A DNA stretch of 64,000 nucleotides. Source: DUQX01 sp050948825. Its GTDB lineage: Bacteria; Bacillota; Dethiobacteria; DTU022; UBA8154. A program made the position numbers and the translations under genes. Below are positions 42,891 to 50,250 of this stretch, one piece after another. The stretch is taken from positions 67,651-131,650 of the forward strand of contig JBMNEO010000010.1 in NCBI GenBank assembly GCA_050948825.1, in the 5' to 3' direction. The notes beneath the pieces were generated by a model. The model worked only from the letters and a program-made list of their open reading frames with translations. It was not told the DNA's origin and did no database searches. Position 1 is the stretch's first letter; each line of letters opens with the position of its first letter.

Positions 42891-43022
42891 TGCGACATCG
42901 GGGACGGTTCTCCCTGTCGCATTATGCAGAGAGTGCGACACTAGGGACGGTTCTCCCTGTCGCATGACATTGGAGACGTGCGACACTAGGGACGGTTCTC
43001 ACTGTCGCATGACATTGGAGAC
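42891..43022. repeat. Three GGGACGGTT hairpin units, last two in a 45-bp tandem
   Basis: One unit (42891-42922) is followed by two nearly identical 45-bp tandem units (42933-42977 and 42978-43022), each made of a GTGCGACACTAGGGACGG-type hairpin and the linker GACATTGGAGAC. They fill the gap between cobU and cbiB. Confidence 0.9.
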
Positions 43023-43097
43023 GTTTTCACTTTTGCACTTTGCAGAGAGAATACCCAGAAAGAACACCCTTAAAATAGTGAATAAAGACGAGGTTAA

Positions 43098-44090
43098 ATG
43101 ATGGGAATGTGGTTTGATTTAGGAGCGCTTATTCTGGCGTTTGGTCTCGACCTCCTTCTGGGGGACCCCCGCTGCCTCCCCCACCCGGTCAGGGCAATCG
43201 GCGGGGCTGTTCTCATCCTCGAGGGGCTTTCCCGCAGGTTGTTCCATAGCGCGGCGGGCTTGAGGTTTGCCGGGGGGGTGATTGTCTTTCTGGTTGCCGG
43301 GGGCTGCGCTGCGGCGGCCTTTTACGCTCTGAAGTATGCATTTTACCTGCATTTCCTGCCGGGGATGCTGCTTTCGATCTACCTTTACTATGCGATGATC
43401 GCCACCGGGGATATGCTCCGGCATGTACGGCCGGTAGAGGCTGCGTTTGCGGGGGATAACCTTCCCCTGGCAAGGGAGCGGGCAGGCCTGCTCGTCAGCC
43501 GGGATACCGCCGGCCTTGACGAGGAAGGGGTTGTCAGGGCTGCCCTGGAAAGCCTGTTTGAAAACGCTGCCGACGGCGTGGTTGCCCCGCTCTTTTATGC
43601 AGCCCTGGGTGGGCCGGCCCTGGCGGTTTTATACAAAGCAGTAAACACTATGGATTCTATGCTGGGTTACAGGACGCCGCGCTACTTTTACCTGGGCTGG
43701 GCGTCGGCGCGTGCAGATGATCTGTTGAGCTATATACCCGCCCGCCTTACCGCATTGCTTTTTATCCTGGCTGGGGCGCTTGGCCGCCTTAACTGGAAAC
43801 AGGGCTGGAGAACGCTCCTGCAGGACAGAAAGAAACACGATAGCCCGAACAGTGCGTGGCCGGAAGCTGCCGCTGCCGGGGTTCTGGGAATCAGGCTCGG
43901 CGGGCGCGATCGTTATCACGGGAAGGAGATTAGCCGCCCGCACCTGAACAGTACCGGCAGACCCCCCTGCCGGCGAGATTTTGCCCCGGCGCTTGCCCTA
44001 TTCAAGGGTGTATCCCTTTTGGCATTACTAGCGGCGCTGGCGCTGATGATGATGGTTTTTTGGTGGGGCGCAATACCGTGGTTCGCTTAA
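43098..44090 (+). CDS. cbiB: Adenosylcobinamide-phosphate synthase
   Basis: A 330-residue membrane protein with the family start DLLLGDPRCLPHPVRAIG (residues 17-34) and NAADGVVAPLFYAALGGPALAVLYKAVNTMDSMLGY, both signature regions of CbiB/CobD. It attaches (R)-1-amino-2-propanol phosphate to adenosylcobyric acid. ATG 43098 or the next ATG at 43101. It sits between cobU and cobS; the N-terminal half of the corrin pathway is absent from the window, so the cell appears to salvage corrinoids or the early genes lie elsewhere. Confidence 0.92.
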   Translation: MMGMWFDLGALILAFGLDLLLGDPRCLPHPVRAIGGAVLILEGLSRRLFHSAAGLRFAGGVIVFLVAGGCAAAAFYALKYAFYLHFLPGMLLSIYLYYAMIATGDMLRHVRPVEAAFAGDNLPLARERAGLLVSRDTAGLDEEGVVRAALESLFENAADGVVAPLFYAALGGPALAVLYKAVNTMDSMLGYRTPRYFYLGWASARADDLLSYIPARLTALLFILAGALGRLNWKQGWRTLLQDRKKHDSPNSAWPEAAAAGVLGIRLGGRDRYHGKEISRPHLNSTGRPPCRRDFAPALALFKGVSLLALLAALALMMMVFWWGAIPWFA

Positions 44091-44368
44091 AAAATGGCAC
44101 AGGCAGGTTTTACTCCCGGTTTCTGTACCGGTTTTGGTATAGGAATTAGCGCATGAGACATTCCAATGAAAAAGCTTTATTCTCAATTGTTTTATACAAT
44201 GTACGCATCTTTTGCCTGTTGATAACGATATTTTAACATTATATACTGTTTTCAGTAAGGCTTTCCTGAGAAGTAACGACAGAAAATGCAGGGACCTTGA
44301 TTTGTTATAATTTTAGTTCTCATAGTATTATTGCTATTGCTATCATATTGCCGCAAGGGGGTTGGGCT

Positions 44369-45121
44369 GTGAAGAAATTTTGTCTGGCACTTTCCTTTTT
44401 AACGATCTTCCCCTGCAGTCCGCGTTCCCCAATCGAACGCGGGGAACTGGCTGCTGCAGCTGCTTACTTTCCCTTGGTCGGCGCGATGCTGGGGCTGTTC
44501 ATGGGGGGCGCTGTTTATCTGCTGCGCCTGCTAATACCCTCCGGCCCGCTGGCGGCGCTGGTCCTTGCCGCGTCATTTCTCTTAACGCGTGGGCTGCACC
44601 TTGACGGCCTGGCCGATACCGCCGACGGACTTATAGGGGCGATGGACAGGGAAAAAGCGCTGAAGATCATGCGGGACAGCGTTGTCGGCTCGATGGGGGT
44701 TTGTGCGCTTCTCTTCGTCTACCTCTTTAAATATGCTGCCCTGCTTGCCGTGGACACCCCTTTTTTCCCTCTGGCCATATTCTCTCTTCCGTTTTGCGGC
44801 CGCTGGGCGATGGTTCTGGCCGGCGCGGCATTTGCCCCTGCCAGGCCGGATGGCCTGGGAAACCAGTTTATTGGAGAGCTGGGGTGGAAGCATTTTCTGT
44901 ATGCTTCATTTTTTGGGGCCGCGGTCATCGCGGCAACAGTCTGTTTTTGCAGTCATTTTATTTTCCCCATGCTCTGCGGAATTGCAGTAGCTTTTACTCT
45001 CTCGCTGCTCCTTTCCGTCTATGCCGCAGGGAGGCTTGGCGGTTTGACCGGGGATATCCTCGGTGCTGTGAACGAAATAGCCGAAGCGGGCTTTTTGCTG
45101 GGGGTGATCATCTGGAACTGA
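44369..45121 (+). CDS. cobS: Adenosylcobinamide-GDP ribazoletransferase (cobalamin synthase)
   Basis: About 250 residues, six to seven transmembrane segments. TRGLHLDGLADTADGLIGA (around residues 70-90) is the Mg-binding CobS motif. It condenses AdoCbi-GDP with alpha-ribazole phosphate. GTG 44369 is preferred because GTGAAGAAATTT begins the conserved start FCLALSFLTIFPC and has AAGGGGG before it; the frame is open 24 codons upstream. The end GLTGDILGAVNEIAEAGFL is typical. Confidence 0.92.
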   Translation: MKKFCLALSFLTIFPCSPRSPIERGELAAAAAYFPLVGAMLGLFMGGAVYLLRLLIPSGPLAALVLAASFLLTRGLHLDGLADTADGLIGAMDREKALKIMRDSVVGSMGVCALLFVYLFKYAALLAVDTPFFPLAIFSLPFCGRWAMVLAGAAFAPARPDGLGNQFIGELGWKHFLYASFFGAAVIAATVCFCSHFIFPMLCGIAVAFTLSLLLSVYAAGRLGGLTGDILGAVNEIAEAGFLLGVIIWN

Positions 45122-45194
45122 AAGGCGAAAGGATTACAGGAAACGGGAAAGGCAACAGAAAAACTAACAAAAGAACTGAAGGGGGAGGGAAGCC

Positions 45195-45384
45195 TTGGGA
45201 TTTGATAAGGTTGAAAATAGGCTTGCCATGAAAGGAAATTCCGTAGGCAGGGATCCCTTGATCGGTAAAGCAGTGCCTAATGACCGCATGGGCGGGGCTC
45301 TGAAAAGTCGGGAGACCGCCGGTGAACATGCCTCTGGCAGGAAGTCCATGGTGGAGCTTATAAATGACAGAGATTCCGTAGAAG
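45195..45384 (+). other. Possible short frame upstream of cobD
   Basis: A TTG at 45195 has GGGGGAGGGA five bases ahead and opens a protein-like frame (FDKVENRLAMKGNSVG...) of about 63 codons, ending in a run of seven G just before the cobD ATG. Removing one G would fuse it in frame to cobD. It could be a CobD extension, an unrecognised small protein, or chance. Homologues were not recognised. Confidence 0.35.
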
Positions 45385-46639
45385 ATGGGGGGGTACATAG
45401 GCGAAAGCGCAAAAATCATCGGGAAGGCCGCGGGCGAGGAGACCGGCGGCCACGGGGGCAATGTCTATGCCGCCGCGGCGGCGCACGGCCTCAGGCCGGA
45501 GGATTTTTACGATTTCAGCAGCAATATCAACCCGCTCGGGCCGCCGCCGGGGCTGCTTCCCGAGTTAAAAAGACATCTTGAGCGGGAAATCTGTCGCTAT
45601 CCCGCACCCCAGGCCGCCCCGTTCCGCGGTGCCCTGGCCCGGGAGCTGGGCATCCCCGAGGAGCACCTGCTGATCGGCAATGGTGCCAACGAGCTCATTC
45701 ACCTGTTTTTTCTCTGGAAAAGGCCGAAAAAGGTGCTTATCCCCGCGCCGACTTTTTCCGAATACGAGAGGGCGGCGCGGTTGGCCGGGGCAGAGGTGGA
45801 GTATTTCCGCCTCCTGCCTGAAGAGGTGCTGTCCGAAGAAAAACTTGCCGCACAAATACAAACCGCACAAGCACAAATGGATGGCAGCGATTTAATTGTC
45901 TTTTGCAACCCCAACAATCCGACGGGGATGTTTTACCCGCGGGATCTGCTGGAAGACATTGTCCTGGCAGCAGGGGAAAAAGGTGCGGCGGTCTTCATTG
46001 ACGAGAGCTTTTTCCCCTTTACGGGGCGCCCTGCCATGGAAAGCTTTTCCGGATCTATTTTCCGATCTGCCTTCTACCCGGGTCCTGTTGACTCCTGCCC
46101 GGAAACCGGTGATCTTCGCCCGACCTCCGGCACCGAAACTGAAAATACGGGGGTCAGTTATGGCAACCTCTGGGTGGCCACCTCGCTGACCAAGCTCTGG
46201 GCACTGCCCGGCCTTCGCCTTGGCTACCTGCTTGGCCCCCCGGAAGGCATCAGGAGCTTAACCGAAAACGGCGATCCCTGGAGGGTTAACGCTCTTGCCC
46301 AGCGGGCGGGGAGTTACTGCCTTTTCCAAAAACAGTATCTGGAGGATTCACTGGAGCTGGTCAAAAGGGAGCGGGAATTCCTGCTGCGGGAACTGGAAAA
46401 AATTGAAGGACTGAAGGTTTACCCGGGGGAGGCCAATTACCTCCTCCTCAGGGGATGTGTCCTGCGGCTTCTCCAGCGCTGACCTCTGCCGGAAACTCGC
46501 CGCCCGCGGGATCCTGATCCGCGATGCCTCGAACTTCCCCGGCCTCGACGGCAGCTACTTCCGCATTGCGGTCCGCCCGCGGTCGGAAAACCTTCGCCTG
46601 CTTTCCGCATTGCAGGATTACTTATGCGGGGTTATGTAA
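45385..46639 (+). pseudogene. cobD: L-threonine-O-3-phosphate decarboxylase CobD, with a +1 frame break
   Basis: A PLP-dependent aminotransferase-fold enzyme producing aminopropanol phosphate for CbiB. Visible motifs: GGHGGNVYAAA near the start, IVFCNPNNPTG, FIDESFFPF and the PLP lysine in SLTKLWALPGLRLGY. The first frame ends at 46482; the missing C-terminus (ADLCRKLAARGILIRD ... FRIAVRPRSENL) is found in the +1 frame to 46639. Removing one G from GGGG near 46451-46454 restores it (NYLLLRDVSCG). May be sequencing error. Confidence 0.85.
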
Positions 46640-46683
46640 TTAAAATAAAAAAAGTGTTTTTTAGAATCGGTATAATCACACAA

Positions 46684-46793
46684 ACGGTGCAGGCTCAGCT
46701 TGCGGCCCTTTTTATAGAGGAGCGCCTCCTGCCAGGGCTGGCCGGCGCGGAAAAATGGCCTGTGCAACCAGGAAGATAGCGAAGCTGCACCGT
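46684..46793 (+). ncRNA. Candidate structured leader RNA upstream of cobT
   Basis: The ends ACGGTGCAG and CTGCACCGT pair exactly (11 bp with one bulge counting the next bases), enclosing 92 bases with inner pairings such as AGGAG/CTCCT and GCCAG/CTGGC. A TATAAT (46671-46676) lies just before, so the RNA would begin at its 5' end. It does not contain the cobalamin riboswitch core. It is 12 bases before the GGAGG that serves cobT. Confidence 0.5.
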
Positions 46794-46825
46794 TGCAAAA
46801 ATTTTGGAGGTAACTATGATATTAA

Positions 46826-47917
46826 ATGGAAAGAATAAGAAAAACGCTTTCCCAGATTAAACCCCTGGACCGGGAGGCCATGGAAAAAGTACAGCAAAGG
46901 CTGGATATGCTCACCAAGCCGCAGGGCAGCCTGGGGCGCCTGGAGGCGCTCGCCGTGCAGCTTGCCGGGATTACCGGGAGCAGTTTCCCCCCGGGGGTCA
47001 AGAAAAAGGTGGTGCTCTTTGCCGCCGACCACGGGGTGGTGCGCGAGGGCGTCAGCGCCTACCCGCAGGAGGTTACCGTGCAGATGGTCGCCAACATCGT
47101 TAACGGCGGCGCGGCGATCAATGTCCTCTCCCGCCAGGCGGGGGCGCAGGTCAGGGTGATCGACATCGGCGTGGGCTCAGAGATGAGCCTCGATGGTATC
47201 ACCAGAGCAAAGGTGAGGCCCGGCACGGGTAATTTCAGCAGGGAAGAGGCTATGAGCCGCCGGGAAGCGGAAGAGGCGTTGCTGGTGGGGATCTCCGCCG
47301 CCGAAGAGGAGGTAACCTCCGGTACCCGGCTTCTGGCGACGGGAGAAATGGGAATCGGCAACACGACGGCCAGCAGCGCGGTAATGGCTGCCCTCACCGG
47401 TTACGATCCTGCACTGGTTGTGGGCAGGGGGACGGGGCTGGATGACGCGCAGCTGGAAAATAAGGTGCGCATCGTGGAGAGGGCGCTTGCCCTTCACAAG
47501 CCCGATCCTGCCGACCCGCTAGCCGTGCTGAACAAGGTGGGCGGGCTAGAGATCGCCGGCCTTGCAGGGCTGATCCTGGGTGCTGCTTCTTTGCGCTGCC
47601 CGGTTATAATCGACGGCTTTATTTCCACGGTTGCCTCCCTGATGGCGGTAAAAATGAGCCCCCTGGCAGCAGAATACCTGATTCCCTCTCATCTTTCCCA
47701 GGAATCAGGGCATGCCCTTCTGCTGAACCATATGGAGCTCAACCCCTATATCAACCTGGAGATGCGCCTGGGGGAAGGGACCGGTGCTGTCCTGGCGATG
47801 CACCTTGTCGAAGCGGCGGCGCGTATCCTGCAGGAGATGGCCACCTTTGACGAGGCCGGTGTCAGCAATAAAGAGTCTGCTGGAAAAGAGTCCGGCTGCA
47901 AGAAGGAGCAGGTGTAA
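46826..47917 (+). CDS. cobT: Nicotinate-nucleotide-dimethylbenzimidazole phosphoribosyltransferase
   Basis: 363 residues. Conserved blocks: LTKPQGSLGRLE, FAADHGVV, GEMGIGNTTASSAV, GRGTGLDD, DGFISTVASLMAV and RLGEGTGAVLA with the catalytic Glu. It makes alpha-ribazole phosphate from NaMN and a lower-ligand base. The ATG at 46826 is required because an in-frame stop (TAA at 46823-46825) lies directly before it, but the GGAGG at 46806-46810 is 15 bases away, which is long. A 14-codon frame begins at the closer ATG (46816). The end has a Ser/Lys-rich tail. Confidence 0.93.
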   Translation: MERIRKTLSQIKPLDREAMEKVQQRLDMLTKPQGSLGRLEALAVQLAGITGSSFPPGVKKKVVLFAADHGVVREGVSAYPQEVTVQMVANIVNGGAAINVLSRQAGAQVRVIDIGVGSEMSLDGITRAKVRPGTGNFSREEAMSRREAEEALLVGISAAEEEVTSGTRLLATGEMGIGNTTASSAVMAALTGYDPALVVGRGTGLDDAQLENKVRIVERALALHKPDPADPLAVLNKVGGLEIAGLAGLILGAASLRCPVIIDGFISTVASLMAVKMSPLAAEYLIPSHLSQESGHALLLNHMELNPYINLEMRLGEGTGAVLAMHLVEAAARILQEMATFDEAGVSNKESAGKESGCKKEQV

Positions 47918-47995
47918 AAGGTGTAAGTAAAGGTTGCTCATAACAGGGTTCATAACAGAGGAGAACGATGAATAGAACTGTGAGGAAGACAGCAA

Positions 47996-48595
47996 ATGAA
48001 AATCTATCTTGTCCGGCACGGGTTGACGGAATCGAACAAACAAAAACACTATACCGGGTGGACCGATGTGGAGCTTGCCCCCGAAGGGGTCGCACAGGTG
48101 GAGGCGCTGGCCGCCGGATTCTCCGGCATGAAAATCGCCGGGCTTTTCAGCAGCGACCTGCGCCGCGCCATAAAGACGGCGGAGATCATCGGTTCCGGCC
48201 ATGGATTGAAGCCGGAGCCGAGCCCGCAGCTCAGGGAGATAAATTTTGGGCTTTGGGAAGGCCTTCGCTATGAAGAAATAATAGCCTCTTACGAGAATGA
48301 AATGCGCCGCTGGTACGATGATCCCTTTTTGTGCGCTCCACCGGGAGGTGAAGACCTGCGCCAGGTTTTCGCCAGAGCTCACTCGTTCCTGGACGGCCTC
48401 TGGAACCGGGAAGACGGGGAAGGCACCTTTGTCGTTGTCAGTCACGGCGGGACGATCCGCAGCGTCCTGCACCACTACCTGGGGCTGGAAAAAAACCGTT
48501 TCTTTGAGCTGACCGTAGATAACGCCGCGGTGAGCCTGCTGGAGAAAGACGCTCAGGGGACCGTCCGGGTATCCTATATGAACAAACGCCTGTAA
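47996..48595 (+). CDS. cobC: Alpha-ribazole phosphatase (histidine phosphatase family)
   Basis: 199 residues of the phosphoglycerate-mutase-like fold. YLVRHGLTESN at the start gives the catalytic RHG; the second His is in VVVSHGGTIRSVL and LREINFGLWEG carries a typical acid. It removes the 5'-phosphate of alpha-ribazole phosphate. It follows cobT by 78 bases, as in many cobamide operons, which supports this assignment over a generic phosphatase. ATG at 47996. Confidence 0.88.
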   Translation: MKIYLVRHGLTESNKQKHYTGWTDVELAPEGVAQVEALAAGFSGMKIAGLFSSDLRRAIKTAEIIGSGHGLKPEPSPQLREINFGLWEGLRYEEIIASYENEMRRWYDDPFLCAPPGGEDLRQVFARAHSFLDGLWNREDGEGTFVVVSHGGTIRSVLHHYLGLEKNRFFELTVDNAAVSLLEKDAQGTVRVSYMNKRL

Positions 48596-48707
48596 AAGGG
48601 CTCTCAACTTATTAACAGGGCTGAAATATGTGATAACAGGGCCACAAATAATGTGATAAAAGCCGTTGTATTAGGCATCATGTGCAAGTGAGGGGGTTCG
48701 CTGATCT

Positions 48708-49376
48708 ATGGAAGGAAAAGCCGGAGAAAAAGTCTTTGTATCCTGGAGCGGGGGGAAGGATGCCTACCTGGCGCTGCTCAAGGCCAGGGAACAGGGGCTG
48801 CATGTTTATACCTTGGCGACTTTTATAAGCACGGGAGGGGAGAGCATGTCCCATGCCCTACATCCGGGGCTGCTGCAGGAACAGGCCGCCGCCCTGGGCT
48901 TGCCCCTGGAGATGGAAAGGGTGACCTGGGAGAGCTACGAAGAAGGATTCATGCGGCTTGCGGGCAGGCTGAGGGGAAAAGGGATTCGTGGCGGGGTCTT
49001 CGGCGATATCAACCTGCCCCAGCACCGGGAATGGGTGGAGCAGGCCTGTGGGCGCGCCGCCCTTACAGCTTACCTGCCGCTGTGGGGGATGGGGGAAAAA
49101 GAGGTGCTTGCCGAGCTGCTGAGCAGGGGGGTGCGGTTGATCGTGGTCTCCCTGCGGGACGACCTGCTGGAAGAAAAGTGGCTGGGGAAGGAAATCGATG
49201 ATGAGTTTTGTGAAATGTGCATGCGCAAAGGCATCTCGCCCTGCGGGGAAAACGGCGAGTACCACACCCTGGTGGTGGACGGCCCGCTCTTTAAGAGCCC
49301 CGTGCATTTTAGCAACGGCGGCACCTTTAAAGAGAAAAACCACCTTTTTTTAAAAATCAAACCCGCCAACCCCTGA
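48708..49376 (+). CDS. DUF71/COG2102 PP-loop ATPase (B12-associated type)
   Basis: 222 residues. FVSWSGGKDAYLALLKA is the PP-loop (SGGKDA), and GGVFGDINLPQHREWVE and CGENGEYHTLVVDGPLF are the conserved blocks of the family, whose eukaryotic members are diphthine-ammonia ligases. In bacteria a branch next to cobamide genes has been predicted from genome context to act in B12 salvage, perhaps by amidating a corrinoid intermediate. Its position as the last gene of this cluster fits that. Followed four bases later by a truncated Rpn-type frame. Confidence 0.85.
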   Translation: MEGKAGEKVFVSWSGGKDAYLALLKAREQGLHVYTLATFISTGGESMSHALHPGLLQEQAAALGLPLEMERVTWESYEEGFMRLAGRLRGKGIRGGVFGDINLPQHREWVEQACGRAALTAYLPLWGMGEKEVLAELLSRGVRLIVVSLRDDLLEEKWLGKEIDDEFCEMCMRKGISPCGENGEYHTLVVDGPLFKSPVHFSNGGTFKEKNHLFLKIKPANP

Positions 49377-49383
49377 CCCATAC

Positions 49384-50010
49384 ATGAATGAAATCTGGCG
49401 GGATATTTTCAAAAACATCCCGCTAAAAGAAACAGAACGTAAAGACTTTCGTCTGCCAGTGATCGTTCCCATAGTCCTTTATAATGGTCAGGCTAAGTGG
49501 ACCGTCCCGTTAAGCTTTAAAGAAACATTGGACAGTTATGGCCTGTTTGGAGAATACTTGCTGGATTTTAAATATTTACTGATCAATGTCCACGCCTACG
49601 ATAAAAAAGAACTGCTTCAACTTTCCGGCCTGATAGGGGCAGTGTTTTTGCTTGACCAGGCGAAAGACCTGGAAGAAATAATTGGGCGCCTGAAACTGCT
49701 GGCGGGAACCATCAGAAAAATGAAATCAGAAGAATTCAATCTTTTCACAGCCTGGGCAGAAAACATTTTAACCCGCAGCTTATCCTTAGAGAAGAAAGAT
49801 GAGATTACCGGCATCCTTAGAAAAACACGATCAGAGGAGGTGGAAGAAATGATCTCCAATGTAGAAAGAGTTATTAAAAAGTCGTTAGAAGATGCCAAAA
49901 ACGAAGGGTTGGAAAAAGTGGCTAAACAAATGCTCTCGGATGGCGAAAACATTGAAAAAATAATAAAATACACCGGCCTTTCCAGAGAAAAAGTTGAAAA
50001 GCTGAAATAG
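49384..50010 (+). pseudogene. 5'-truncated Rpn/PD-(D/E)XK transposase-nuclease homologue
   Basis: 208 residues beginning MNEIWRDIFKNIP, which corresponds to the middle of the full-length copy at 58592-59566 (residues about 100-324). The N-terminal nuclease core with the D and ExQ motifs is missing, so it cannot be catalytic. The break falls within about ten bases of the DUF71 stop codon. Sequence identity to the full copy is high over the shared part. Confidence 0.8.
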
Positions 50011-50250
50011 CTATTAAAATATTATTTATTTAAGTACCTTGCCTATAACAGCATTTTTGGTTATTATAATAAAACGCCCGGGAGAAGTACCTTTTACTTC
50101 CGGGCTTATATATGTAATGCTTTTACAAAAATATTTAAAACAGTATTATTTTACAACAACGCCTTTTGGAAAAAACTTCTTCCTTTACCGGGGAGGCAGT
50201 ATTTATTATAATGATCCTGATAGTCCTATGGACAAAAGGAGATGAAAATA

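Noticed and set aside
45385..45581. Continuation of the short upstream frame through the start of cobD
   Set aside because: The Arg-rich product is an out-of-frame reading of the cobD start, which itself has clear family motifs.
46684..46793. Cobalamin riboswitch upstream of cobT
   Set aside because: The GCCACTG core and full B12 box are absent; only a loosely similar AACCAGGAAGA is seen. It was kept as an unassigned structured RNA.
47705..48607. 300-residue open frame antisense to cobT and cobC
   Set aside because: A shadow frame across two real genes and their gap; no motif or ribosome-binding site.
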